A stretch of 64,000 nucleotides of DNA from Marinobacter sp. AC-23. GTDB lineage: Bacteria; Pseudomonadota; Gammaproteobacteria; Pseudomonadales; Oleiphilaceae. The stretch is taken from positions 33,243 to 97,242 of the forward strand of contig NZ_MBPP01000032.1 of NCBI RefSeq assembly GCF_001858325.1. Direction: 5' to 3'. Of the stretch, positions 18,907 through 28,636 are shown in pieces (position 1 is the first letter of the stretch; every line of letters begins with the position of its first letter). The translations under genes and the position numbers were made by a program. The notes beneath the pieces were generated by a model. The model was given only the letters and a program-made list of their open reading frames with translations. It ran no database searches and was not told where the DNA came from.

Positions 18907-19899
18907 TTAACGTTTCAGATTTGCCTTTTCCGCGACATCAGACCATTTCTCCAGGTCTTTCTGAACAAACTCACGAAAATCTTCACCCACAACGGTTCCA
19001 GCTTCTGCACCAAACTGCGGCAGGAACTTTTTAAACTCTTCACTCGCCATAACATTATCCAAAGCCGCTTGCAGCTTCACCATGGCTTCTGCCGGGAAGG
19101 ACTTATGAGCAATGAAGCCAAACCATGCATAAGTTTCATAGGTCTCAAGCCCATACTCTTTACCCGCTTCTTGAAGCGTGGGAACACCCGGCAAAAACTC
19201 GGACTCCGTCGGTGAAGTTACCGCCAGCGCTCGGAGCTTACCCGACTTAATATGGGGGTAAACCGTAGGCATGTTTTCGAAGGCCACATCCACGTCACCA
19301 GACAGCAGAGCCGGAAGAGCCTCACCGGAACCACGGAAAGGCACATGAACCAGATTGCTGTCGGTCATGCTTTTGAACAGTTCGCCCGACATGTGAATAG
19401 AACTACCAATTCCCGGCGAGCTGAATGAAAACTCTTGCGTACGAGCTGCCTCTATAAACTCAGCCACAGTGGTATAAGGGCTGCTGCTTGGCACTACCAT
19501 AACGTTTGGAATATTGATCATATTCCGTACAAAGGCGAAGTCTTCCAACGGGTCGTAACGCAAACTTGGATAAATCGATGCACCAATAGTATGGCCAGGC
19601 GAGGCCATCAGCAGCATATGGTCTGAACCGCGTCCACCGCGTGCCAGTTGAGCCGTCGCGATAGTAGAGCCGGCACCAGGGCGGTTCTCAACAACAACAG
19701 TTGTGAGCTCTTTTTGCAGCAGGTCTGCCATCTTCCGAGACAGTAGATCCGTGGTACCACCCGCAGAATAGGGAACCACTAAGCGAATGTTGTCTTCCGG
19801 CCACTCATCAGCCTGTACCAGCCCACCATAGGTCAGTGATACAGCGGCTAAGGCGCATAAAATACGACCCTTCACACGAGTCTTCATTAGTTTCATCAT
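18907..19899 (-). CDS. tctC: Tripartite tricarboxylate transporter substrate-binding protein, TctC (Bug) family
   Basis: A 330-residue periplasmic protein with an N-terminal signal peptide (hydrophobic core LCALAAVSLTYGGLVQA) and the Bug-family N-terminal signature IRLVVPYSAGGTTDLLSR, followed by VVVENRPGAGS and the VPFRGSGEALPALLSGDVD ligand loop. It delivers a carboxylate to TctBA. The solute is unknown; the neighbouring acyl-CoA genes suggest a di- or aromatic carboxylate. Candidate IclR sites lie 32-60 bp upstream of the start. Confidence 0.92.
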   Translation of the reverse strand: MMKLMKTRVKGRILCALAAVSLTYGGLVQADEWPEDNIRLVVPYSAGGTTDLLSRKMADLLQKELTTVVVENRPGAGSTIATAQLARGGRGSDHMLLMASPGHTIGASIYPSLRYDPLEDFAFVRNMINIPNVMVVPSSSPYTTVAEFIEAARTQEFSFSSPGIGSSIHMSGELFKSMTDSNLVHVPFRGSGEALPALLSGDVDVAFENMPTVYPHIKSGKLRALAVTSPTESEFLPGVPTLQEAGKEYGLETYETYAWFGFIAHKSFPAEAMVKLQAALDNVMASEEFKKFLPQFGAEAGTVVGEDFREFVQKDLEKWSDVAEKANLKR

Positions 19900-19930
19900 T
19901 TTTGTAGTTACCCTATTCCTTGATTATCTG

Positions 19931-19959
19931 GTTCGCTTATCGAACATATGTTCGCATAT
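19931..19959. promoter_or_regulatory. Candidate IclR operator in the tctC promoter region
   Basis: GTTCG-CTTAT-CGAAC (19931-19945) is a perfect inverted repeat. It overlaps a second perfect palindrome, CGAACATATGTTCG (19941-19954), which runs into the 12-mer ATGTTCGCATAT shared with 16448. The rest of the 312-bp gap between tctC and the second iclR gene holds no other feature I can support. Confidence 0.55.
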
Positions 19960-20211
19960 TGCGCGGGTACGTAATCTAACATATTCATTGGGAAGGTGCA
20001 AGATTTTTCTCCCTTCAGACTCCGCATTTTGACAAAGGGGAAAAACTAACAAAGAGAGGCCATCGTAAATATGCACCAACACCAAAACATGGCGCTTGCT
20101 TATAACTTACGACTCAAGAAGGGGAGGTGATTCCAGGGATGGAGACAGCAAACAGAAAAACTGAGTACGACTTTCCCCTCAGGAGCAGCCGTACCTTTGA
20201 TAAACCCGATG

Positions 20212-20976
20212 TCAGGGCAAAACTTCGGTAATTTTCCGCGCGGCCTCCTGCATAATGGGCACATACTCTTGAATGATCCGATCCATAGACACCGTACTGA
20301 CATGGCTACTGGAGTTAAGCGCGAATTTTGCTGTTCCACTACGGTCTAGCACAGGCACCGCTAGCGCTCTCATACCCAGCTCCAACTCCTGATCCACAAT
20401 AGCGTAGCCATCTAAGCGTATCTTGCTCAGCTCTGCCCTTAGCTCATCCGGCCCCATGGTGTAAGCCGTCAGCTTTTCAAAGCACGTTTTCTCCAACAGA
20501 TTTTCCAACTCCGGCTCCTGAAGCGCAGCCAGCAAAACTCGTCCACCGGACGTCGCGTAAGCTGGCAAGCGGGCGCCAATTTGGAGATTGATGGGGATCA
20601 GGCCACGACGAGGGATTCGGGCCACGTAAACAACGTTGGCCCCATCAAGCACCAAAGCGGAGCAGGATTCCTCAAGCTTATAGGAAACTTGCTCCATAAA
20701 GGGCGTAATGGTCTCAGTGAAATTCAGAGATGCCAGATAGGGATACCCCAGCTCAAGAACCTTGGCCGTCAAACGGAATTTTTTGTCATCCTGCGACACA
20801 TAGCCCAGCTTCTGTAAGGTAAGCAAAAAACGACGCGCTGAAGCTCTGGATAGATTGTTTTTTTGCGCCAGCGTCGACAGGCTCATCGAGGGCGTATCAG
20901 TGTCAAAGGATCTTATTACCTCAAGCCCGCGCGCAAACGTGGACAAAAACTCCTTGTCTAGACTAGCAGCATCCAT
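20212..20976 (-). CDS. IclR-family transcriptional regulator, second copy
   Basis: A 254-residue IclR protein similar in layout to the one at 15540: winged helix (MSLSTLAQKNNLSRASARRF) and effector domain (ATSGGRVLLAALQ, GYAIVDQELELGMRALAVPV). Two paralogues flanking one transporter suggest they respond to related acids or control each other. ATG 20976 is used; an in-frame GTG at 20991 is possible. A GTTCG-N5-CG site lies about 50 bp upstream of the start. Confidence 0.9.
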   Translation of the reverse strand: MDAASLDKEFLSTFARGLEVIRSFDTDTPSMSLSTLAQKNNLSRASARRFLLTLQKLGYVSQDDKKFRLTAKVLELGYPYLASLNFTETITPFMEQVSYKLEESCSALVLDGANVVYVARIPRRGLIPINLQIGARLPAYATSGGRVLLAALQEPELENLLEKTCFEKLTAYTMGPDELRAELSKIRLDGYAIVDQELELGMRALAVPVLDRSGTAKFALNSSSHVSTVSMDRIIQEYVPIMQEAARKITEVLP

Positions 20977-21026
20977 ATTCTGGTGACCCACCCTAATTTA
21001 TCCCCACAGTATAAACATCGTCAGCC

Positions 21027-21041
21027 GTTCGATAATCGGCC
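21027..21041. promoter_or_regulatory. Candidate IclR operator upstream of second iclR gene
   Basis: GTTCGATAATCGGCC closely resembles the GTTCGATAATCG-type operators I recall for PcaU/PcaR proteins, and matches the tctC site in the pattern GTTCG-N-T-N-ATCG. It is placed for autoregulation. Confidence 0.5.
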
Positions 21042-21109
21042 ATTTTTTTCGGATAGTGGATAATGACAGTGAGGAATGGGCTATGCAAGCCAGCTTCACA
21101 CACCAAACC

Positions 21110-21141
21110 ACAAGGGCCGGAATCTACGTTCCGGCCCTTGT
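21110..21141 (-). terminator. Hairpin terminator of the acyl-CoA operon
   Basis: A perfect 13-bp inverted repeat with a 6-base loop (left arm starting ACAAGGGCCGGAA) lies 28 bp beyond the stop of the FadB-like gene, with a T-rich stretch on the minus strand. It separates this operon from the second iclR promoter. Confidence 0.7.
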
Positions 21142-21168
21142 TTAGTGGTTTAGATAACAGCTTAAAGC

Positions 21169-23268
21169 TCAGCCTTTGTTGGCCATCCAGTCTTCAAGTG
21201 TCTGGTTGCTCTCAACAAGCTTTGTCAACAAGGGTGCGGGGCTCCAATGGGCTTCACCGGTGCGGTTATAAAGATTCTCTACGCATTCATACACCGCTTT
21301 CAGGCCGCGACGACTTGCGTAGAACATCGGCCCACCCCGATAAGAAGGGAAGCCATAGCCATGCACGTAAACCGCGTCGATATCACTCGGGCGCTGGGCA
21401 ATGCCTTCTTCAAGAATGCGGAAGCCTTCATTGATCAACGCCATCAGGTGCCGATCAATGATTTCCTCATCGCTCAACTCGCGGCGCTTCACGCCATACT
21501 TACTCGCTTGTTCTTCGATGACCGCAAGTACTTCAGGGTCAGTAGAGCGGGCACGGGTTTTCGGGTCATAACGGTAATAGCCGGCACCGGTTTTTTGGCC
21601 CAGCCGCCCCATTTCAACCAGTGTGTCAGCGATCACATAGCTGCGAGGATCGCCCTTTTGTGCAACCGTCAGTGCCTGTCGCGACTTGTAGCCAATATCC
21701 AGCCCTGACAGATCACCCACTGCCAAGGGGCCCATGGCCATACCAAAGTAGGTCAGCACACCATCAACTTGCTCAGGCTCAGCGCCCTCAATCATGCAAA
21801 GCTGGGCTTCGCGCGCATACTGCCGCAGCATCCGATTGCCAATGAACCCGAAACAGACCCCTGCCAGCACCGGCACCTTGCCCATGCGTTTGCCCAGGGC
21901 CATGGCGGTGGCGATAACGTCGTCAGCGGTCTTATCGGCACGAACAACTTCCAGCAATCGCATAACGTTCGCTGGACTGAAGAAATGCAGCCCCACCACA
22001 TCCTGAGGACGTGAGGTCACCGCCGCAATCTCGTCGATATCCAGATACGAGGTGTTGGACGCCAGAATCGCACCGGCTTTGCAGACCTGATCCAAATGGC
22101 CAAACACCTGTCGTTTCACATCCATACTTTCAAACACCGCCTCAATCACCAGATCGGCACTGGCCAGGGCTTCATAATCGGTGGTGCCCGAAATCAACGC
22201 CTGACGCGCGGCCGCTTGTTCCTGTGACAGCTTGCCTTTGCTAACAGTGATCCCGTAATTCTTGCCAATCAGCGTCAAGCCCGCGTCCAAACCATCCTGA
22301 TTGAGTTCCAGCAGAGTCACGGGGATACCTGCATTGGCAAACGACATCGCAATCCCGCCGCCCATGGTGCCGCCACCAATCACTGCCACCCGTTCAATAC
22401 TTCGCGGCACAGTGGTTTTGTTCAGCCCCAGAACCTTCGGTGCCTGACGCTCGGCAAAGAAAATGTGCCGTAACGCAGCCGATTGCTCTGACTGTGTACG
22501 CTCGACGAAACAGGCGCGCTCATACACCAAGCCTTCATCGAACGGCTTCGCCATAGCGGCCTCAACACAGTCGACGATTATCTGGGGCGATTCCTGCCCC
22601 CGCTTGCGCTTACCAAGCATGGAGCGATAGGCCGCAAAGGCTTCGCCATCAAAGCTGTCTGCCGGAATCGACATATCCCGGATGCGCCGAGGCCCCGTGC
22701 CACCGGCTACCAGCTCACGGGCATACGCCAGCGCCGCCTCTTCAACAGGTTCCTCAAGGATTCGGTCGATCAGCCCTAGTGACAGAGCCTTCCGGGCGGT
22801 AATTTTCTGCCCGCCGGTCATCATATCCAGAGCCGCCTGTGCACCAATCAATCGGGGTACCCGCTGGGTACCACCGGCGCCAGGTATCAGCCCAAGCGTC
22901 ACTTCGGGCAGCCCGACCGTCGCCGATGCCAGCGCACAGCGGTAATGACAACTCAGCGTCAGTTCAAAACCACCGCCCAGAGCTGTGCCATGGATGGCGG
23001 CAATCACCGGCTTTTCCGAGGCCTCAATCGCCGCATTTACCTGGGGCAAAGAGGGGGCTTCGATCGGCTTACCGAATTCACTGATATCCGACCCGGCAAC
23101 AAAAGTACGTCCTTCGCACAGAATAACAACGGCTTGGGAATCGTCTGCCTGCGCCTTGGTGATGGCCTCCAGCAGGCCATTACGAACACCGTGAGAAAGC
23201 GCGTTCACCGGCGGATTATTGATCGTAATAACACCCAGCTCGTCGACTCGATGATAAGAAACCAACAT
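21169..23268 (-). CDS. Bifunctional enoyl-CoA hydratase / 3-hydroxyacyl-CoA dehydrogenase (FadB-like)
   Basis: A 699-residue fusion. The N-terminal crotonase domain (about 1-190) keeps both catalytic glutamates, in ALGGGFELTLS and GLPEVTLGLIPGAGGTQR. The NAD domain starts near 298 with VAVIGGGTMGGGIAMSFANAG, and HFFSPANVMRLLEVV carries the dehydrogenase histidine-glutamate pair; two C-terminal helical domains follow. It hydrates an enoyl-CoA and oxidises the 3-hydroxyacyl-CoA. It closes a minus-strand operon with a CoA-transferase and acyl-CoA dehydrogenase; there is no thiolase beside it. Confidence 0.92.
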   Translation of the reverse strand: MLVSYHRVDELGVITINNPPVNALSHGVRNGLLEAITKAQADDSQAVVILCEGRTFVAGSDISEFGKPIEAPSLPQVNAAIEASEKPVIAAIHGTALGGGFELTLSCHYRCALASATVGLPEVTLGLIPGAGGTQRVPRLIGAQAALDMMTGGQKITARKALSLGLIDRILEEPVEEAALAYARELVAGGTGPRRIRDMSIPADSFDGEAFAAYRSMLGKRKRGQESPQIIVDCVEAAMAKPFDEGLVYERACFVERTQSEQSAALRHIFFAERQAPKVLGLNKTTVPRSIERVAVIGGGTMGGGIAMSFANAGIPVTLLELNQDGLDAGLTLIGKNYGITVSKGKLSQEQAAARQALISGTTDYEALASADLVIEAVFESMDVKRQVFGHLDQVCKAGAILASNTSYLDIDEIAAVTSRPQDVVGLHFFSPANVMRLLEVVRADKTADDVIATAMALGKRMGKVPVLAGVCFGFIGNRMLRQYAREAQLCMIEGAEPEQVDGVLTYFGMAMGPLAVGDLSGLDIGYKSRQALTVAQKGDPRSYVIADTLVEMGRLGQKTGAGYYRYDPKTRARSTDPEVLAVIEEQASKYGVKRRELSDEEIIDRHLMALINEGFRILEEGIAQRPSDIDAVYVHGYGFPSYRGGPMFYASRRGLKAVYECVENLYNRTGEAHWSPAPLLTKLVESNQTLEDWMANKG

Positions 23269-23351
23269 AAATAAGGCTCTCCTGTGGGGTAAAATGGCAA
23301 GCGCCGCGCTTTAGGTCTCGGCGCCTGTCCATGGAGAAAAAATTGGGTGAA

Positions 23352-24575
23352 CTATAGGACACCGCCGGCGCGGAGCAATGCGATATCTTCCGGCGACTTG
23401 TTCAGCAAACGCTGAAGAACAGACTCGGTGTCTTCGCCCAGCAGCGGGGGCGCTTTGCGATAGGTTTGCTGGGTTTTGGAAAATTTAATCGGATTGGCAA
23501 TACCCGGCACTTTCCCCAACTGCGGATGCTCCAACTCAATCTTCATATCGCGGGCTTTCACCTGCGGGTCGTCAAAAACTTCCGCAATGTTTTGAATGGG
23601 GCCGCAGGGGACATGAACACTCACCAAATCGTCCATCCATTCCCGACTGCTTCGGGCGCGGGTGCGCTCGCAGATTTTGCCAACCATCTCTTCCCGATGC
23701 AGCACACGCTGAGGATTGGTAGCAAAGCGAACATCCTCGGCCATTTCCGGACAGCCCAGTGCTTTGCACAAACGCTGAAATTGGCCGTCGTTGCCGACCG
23801 CGATAATCACTTGGCCGTCCTCGGTGGGAAACGGCTGATAAGGCGCAAGATTCGGGTGATATTCCCCGGTACGCCCAGGCACTTTGCCACTGCAAAAATA
23901 ATTCAGCGCCTGATTTGCCAGCCAGCTGACCTGTACATCCAACAACGCCATATCGATGTGCTGGCCCTCGCCGGTTTTGGTCCGGTGATGAATGGCCGAC
24001 AAAATCGCAATGACTGCGTTCATGCCCGTGGTTAGATCGGCTACCGCCATGCCGACCCTCTGGGGCCCGGCTCCGGGCTGCCCATCGGCGACACCGGTAA
24101 TGCTCATCAGCCCGGATTGCGCCTGGATCAAATAATCGTAGCCGGCGTCGTTGGCCATTGGGCCGGTGTGGCCAAAGCCGGTAACAGAGCAGTACACCAG
24201 ACCGGGGTTTATCTTGGCCATATCGGCATAACCCAGGCCTTTTTTATCCAGACCACCGGTTTTAAAGTTCTCGACCAACACGTCACACTCAACAGCCAAC
24301 TCCCGTATCAGGGTCTGCCCTTCCTGGCTTCCGATATCCACCGTCACCGAGTGTTTACCCCGGTTGGCAGACAGGTAGTAGGCTGACTGTTTGGTGGGGT
24401 TGCCCTGCTCATCCTTTAGCCACGGAGGCCCCCAATGCCGGGTGTCATCGCCCAAACCTGGACGCTCAATTTTGATGACTTCCGCGCCCAGGTCCGCCAG
24501 GATCTGGGTGCACCATGGGCCCGCCATAACGCGGGACAAATCAAGCACACGAATACCTGACAATGGACCGGACAT
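23352..24575 (-). CDS. CaiB/BaiF family (class III) CoA-transferase
   Basis: A 407-residue class III CoA-transferase: the opening LSGIRVLDLSRVMAGPWC and EVIKIERPGLGDDTR are family hallmarks, and GYDYLIQAQSG near residue 165 carries the catalytic aspartate. It moves CoA from a donor such as succinyl-CoA onto a carboxylic acid in the cytoplasm. Lying 14 bp after the acyl-CoA dehydrogenase gene, it probably activates the acid that is then oxidised by the neighbouring enzymes. Substrate is not determined. Confidence 0.92.
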   Translation of the reverse strand: MSGPLSGIRVLDLSRVMAGPWCTQILADLGAEVIKIERPGLGDDTRHWGPPWLKDEQGNPTKQSAYYLSANRGKHSVTVDIGSQEGQTLIRELAVECDVLVENFKTGGLDKKGLGYADMAKINPGLVYCSVTGFGHTGPMANDAGYDYLIQAQSGLMSITGVADGQPGAGPQRVGMAVADLTTGMNAVIAILSAIHHRTKTGEGQHIDMALLDVQVSWLANQALNYFCSGKVPGRTGEYHPNLAPYQPFPTEDGQVIIAVGNDGQFQRLCKALGCPEMAEDVRFATNPQRVLHREEMVGKICERTRARSSREWMDDLVSVHVPCGPIQNIAEVFDDPQVKARDMKIELEHPQLGKVPGIANPIKFSKTQQTYRKAPPLLGEDTESVLQRLLNKSPEDIALLRAGGVL

Positions 24576-24589
24576 AAATAACTCCTGGA

Positions 24590-25749
24590 TTAATGCGTGT
24601 TTTGGGCGTTACGAATCATCTGCTTGGCGATAACCAATTGCTGAATCTGTGAGGTGCCCTCGTACAAACGGAACAGTCGCACATCGCGGTAAAAACGCTC
24701 AACACAGTACTCGCTGATATAGCCCGCACCACCGTGTACCTGCACAGCGCGATCGGCAACCCGACCCACCATTTCTGTACAATAGAGTTTACAGCTGGCT
24801 GCATTCATTGAGGTCGACTCTCCGGCATCAAAAGACCGCGCGGTCGCTTCAACCATACACTTACCGGCGTAATATTCCGTCTGGCTATCGGCCAGCATCG
24901 CCTGAACCAACTGGAAGTTGGCGATTTCAGTGCCAAACTGCTTACGCTGAGTGGCGTAGCTGGCACTTTCATCAATCAGGCGCTTGGCGGTTCCAACACT
25001 CAGGGCACTGATGTGCAACCGGCCCCGGTCGAGTACTTTCATTGCAGTTTTGAAGCCTTGGCCTTCTTTGCCGCCAATCAGAGCATCGGCCGAAACTCGC
25101 ACATTGTCGAAGATGACGTCGCAGGTATGCGCGCCTTTTTGGCCCATTTTCTTATCCGGCTACCCAGAGAAATGCCCGCCAAAGTCGCATCTACCAGGAA
25201 GGCTGAAACGCCACGACCACCTTCTTCACGGGTGCCAGTTCTGGCCATCACCGTAAACACGCCGGCGCGGGTAGCGTTTGTGATAAAACGCTTGCTGCCA
25301 TTGATGACGTACTCATCGCCCTCGCGACGGGCACTGGTCATCACCGAGCCGGCGTCCGAACCGGCATCGGCCTCGGTCAGCGCGAAAGATCCGATTAGCT
25401 CACCGCTGGCCAGTTTGGGTAAGTATTGAGCTTTTTGCTCCGGGGTGCCATCAATCACAATACCCTGGGAGCCAATACCAACGTTGGTGCCAAATGTGGA
25501 TCGGAACACCGGCGAGGTGTAGCCCATTTCCTGAATGATAGCCCCCTCTTCCGCCATACTCAGACCCAGGCCGCCAAATTCCTCGGGAATCGACAAGCCA
25601 AACAGGCCCATCTCTTTCATTTCGCTGATCACGTCCTCGGGGATGAGATCTTCTTCGGCAACCTGCATCTCCAGAGGAATCAGACGGTCACGCACGTAAC
25701 GGCGAACACTGTCGACAAATTGGTTCAGAGTTTCTTGGTCAAGTGCCAT
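24590..25749 (-). CDS. Acyl-CoA dehydrogenase (apparent single-base deletion)
   Basis: Two overlapping frames make one acyl-CoA dehydrogenase of about 386 residues. The N-terminal part has SFALTEADAGSDAGS. The frame breaks in an A run at 25147-25150 (minus strand), where one more A gives IRKMGQKGAHTCDV. The C-terminal half has the FAD and substrate helices and the catalytic glutamate in LYEGTSQIQ. It forms the first, FAD-dependent step of beta-oxidation. ATG 25749 has a GGAGG site 5 bp upstream. It precedes the CoA-transferase gene by 14 bp. Confidence 0.9.
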
Positions 25750-25877
25750 CACGGCCTCCATAATTTTTGCGAGATCACCAAGCTGTCCAAGGAAGGAACA
25801 GTGATGTATTGGAAACTAACGCCCAAAAGCGCTGCTATTAGGTACTTCTAAGGCATTTCAGATTTCAGATATCTCAA

Positions 25878-27214
25878 TCAGGAGGAAACAAGCACAACGG
25901 TTGCACTCAGGCAGCTACTTAGCACCAGAAAGAGAAACGAATAAGACAGATTCCAGCGATATGCGGCCACTCGGGCGCTATAACCGGTGAACCGTTCAAG
26001 CAATAGGGCATTGGCGGAATATGGCGTGCCGGCGACGGTGATACCCCACCCGGTCACCATGGCAATACCCAGCCCCGCCAACGAAGCCTCGGGCCAGATA
26101 GGCCCAACACTCCGCCAACAACGGTAGCCGTTACGATGGGGTTAACGCCCATGGTTCCCCCGACATAAAACAACCAAGGAATACAAAACGCAGCGACCGA
26201 GTAACCCCAACCCGGCAGCGCAAAATCCGAGCCCAGAAAATTCAGCGCTGTGACCGCCAATGCGCCACCCAGAAAAGAAGCGCCACCCATGATCGCCAGT
26301 TCGTTGGCCACATTGGCCATCGAGGGCAGAGCCACAGTGCCCACCATTATTCGCGTGGCCAAAAGGTGAAGCACCACCACGGTCAGGCAGCTCAAAGTCA
26401 CTGCCTGGGAGTACTTTAAGCCTGCAAAAGTATTAAGCGCATAAGCTTCCAACGTAATAAACAGCGCTAGGCCGATAAACCGTATCCAGGGCCAGAACGC
26501 AGAGCAATCGTCATTGCCATGTTCGTCCATAGACGCCACAGAAGACGGAACAGTGTCTTCTTTCTCGCGGAACCATACGCCAACCAACAGGTAGGTAACG
26601 GCGAACGGTATGCTCCAAGCCAGCAGCGTCCAACTGGCAAGGCCCGGCAATAGTGTGACCGTCATCACTACCGCAATCGACAGGGGTGACCCCATGGGCG
26701 AAGCGCTAAACCCACGGATAACGGCGCGCGACGCATTGCGGGTTGCAGCGTCATCGCCGACGTTCTCTACCTGTTTCCCGATCATCGTGGCCACAAGCCC
26801 TACAGACCCAAAATTCAGCGGGATCGCCAGCACTCCAGTACCAAGACTTAACCCCAGATAGCGGGTCGCGGAACGCCCGCTGAATAAGCTCCTGGAAATA
26901 GTATTTAGGTCTTTCGACGAACTGAGAACCGCAGATAGCAGCATCACCGCGAGAACCAAACCTGCGATTCCAGCCATACTTTGAACAGCACTGGTGAGAA
27001 CCTCGGGCGCCGACCACAATGCGAAAACACTGACCACCAAAATCAATGATGCGATCACCCGAGCGACGGTGCGCAGCTGGCCCCATCCCAGAAAAATTAC
27101 CGCACAAGCCAGCAACACCACCACAGAAGAGGTACCTGGCAAAAACGCCACCGCGCCAAAACCCAGAGCCGTATAGGCAAGACCCGAGCGTATGCGAGAA
27201 AGCGTCATTGCCAT
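25878..27214 (-). CDS. Polytopic inner-membrane permease, probably carboxylate (apparent single-base deletion)
   Basis: Two frames joined near 26101-26105 (one extra G) give about 445 residues with ten to twelve hydrophobic segments and two similar re-entrant-like stretches (SASPMGSPLSIAVVM and GGTMGVNPIVTATVVGG). This resembles ion-transporter superfamily carboxylate permeases, but I cannot name the family with certainty. It heads the acyl-CoA operon, 128 bp ahead of the dehydrogenase, and is divergent from a LysR gene, so it probably imports the operon's substrate. Confidence 0.65.
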
Positions 27215-27380
27215 CACTGGGACACCGGCACACCTACTTCGCTTTCTCCACCCAAGATATAGCGAAACCCACTCAAACCCTCATTTTCGGCAATCAGGTT
27301 GATCCTACTCATAAGGTCGTCTCGTGGCTGGCTTTTATAATTGACCAGCACGATAGCACCCCAAAAAAAATGCCGCTATT

Positions 27381-27395
27381 ATATACTTTGTATAT
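27381..27395. promoter_or_regulatory. LysR-type box in the permease-lysR gap
   Basis: ATATAC-TTT-GTATAT is a perfect palindrome with the T-N11-A form recognised by LysR regulators. It lies 43 bp upstream of the lysR start and 167 bp from the divergent permease start. Confidence 0.45.
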
Positions 27396-27438
27396 GTCCC
27401 ATCTAATTTTTATATGCCTCTCCGAACGAGGACAATCT

Positions 27439-28440
27439 ATGTCTTTTCAATTAAAAATCGACCTTCGTCAGCTCAATACATTTCTGACGATTGCCAAGGT
27501 CGGCAGTTTCAGCCGTGCCTCAGAAAAGTTGTACGTTGCTCAACCCGCGCTCAGTCGACAAATCCGTTTGATGGAGGAGGCCTTAAACACCGAGGTCTTC
27601 GTACGCCATGGTCGTGGCGTCGCGCTAACCGTTGCTGGCGAACTGCTTTACGAAAAAGCCATGACTATTTTTCAAGATCTGGAACGCACCCAGGCATCCA
27701 TTGCGGCCATAGCTGGTGAAGTCACCGGGCAAATTGTTCTGGGCATGCTACCTACCGCAGCGGACGCATTTTCCGGGAGCATCATTGAGGAGTATCACCG
27801 CAAATACCCACGGGTCAGGCTGTCGGTAAAATCCGCCATGAGTGGCACTTTGCAGCAGATGGTGTCGCAGCACCGGGTGGATCTTGCGATCACCTACAAC
27901 CACGGCAAACAAAAGCATGTGCAACACACACCCTTGATCGAAGAGCGCCTTTGCCTGATATCCCCGCCGATGAGTGAAATGGCCAAACGCCAGACCATTT
28001 CTCTGGAAGAAGTGCTTGATCTCCCTCTGGTGATGCCTGAGGAAAAGCACGGATTGAGGGAACTATTGGAAAAAGAGGCCGTGAAACATCAGAAAAAGCT
28101 TCAGCTAGCTATTGAGGTCAATGCTTGGCCACTGATGACAGATCTGGTGAAGCGTGGCCTGGGGTATACGGTTCTCTCCTACGCCTCGGTGTACGAAATG
28201 GTCATGCGCAAAGAGGTGGTAGCAATTCCAATTAGCACCCCGGAGCTTCACCGTTCCCTGGCCATTGTGACACCAAGAGACCTGCCGCCTTCTCTTGCGA
28301 CTCTAAAACTCGCCGAAATCATCATGCAACACGTTACCCATCAGGTTGAAGACGGCATTTGGAAAGGACGGCCTCTATTTGGCAAAAATGCTTTAGACAG
28401 CCTTAGTGCACCGACCGATTATGGCCTAGCCGAGGTCTGA
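27439..28440 (+). CDS. LysR-family transcriptional regulator (Nac/Cbl-like layout)
   Basis: A 333-residue LysR protein: DNA-binding domain at residues 8-65 (LRQLNTFLTIAKVGSFSRA and VAQPALSRQIRLMEEAL), then a two-lobed effector domain. I use ATG 27439 with GAGGAC upstream, rather than the much longer upstream extension of the frame, because the conserved helix-turn-helix begins only a few residues later. It is divergent from the permease/acyl-CoA operon and precedes the porin gene; both are plausible targets. Confidence 0.88.
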   Translation: MSFQLKIDLRQLNTFLTIAKVGSFSRASEKLYVAQPALSRQIRLMEEALNTEVFVRHGRGVALTVAGELLYEKAMTIFQDLERTQASIAAIAGEVTGQIVLGMLPTAADAFSGSIIEEYHRKYPRVRLSVKSAMSGTLQQMVSQHRVDLAITYNHGKQKHVQHTPLIEERLCLISPPMSEMAKRQTISLEEVLDLPLVMPEEKHGLRELLEKEAVKHQKKLQLAIEVNAWPLMTDLVKRGLGYTVLSYASVYEMVMRKEVVAIPISTPELHRSLAIVTPRDLPPSLATLKLAEIIMQHVTHQVEDGIWKGRPLFGKNALDSLSAPTDYGLAEV

Positions 28441-28636
28441 ACTTACCTCAACGTCTAAATGATCAAGGTGAGCTATAACATTAAGGTATACCCACGATCC
28501 AATTTAGATAATTGTCTGAATGATTTCATACTGATAATTTTCCGCCGCCTATTGTATCCAGGCGGAGGATGACCGGTTCATAAGGTGCCACCGCCCTGCG
28601 GCAATAGAAAAAATAACATTGATAAAGGCACCAACG

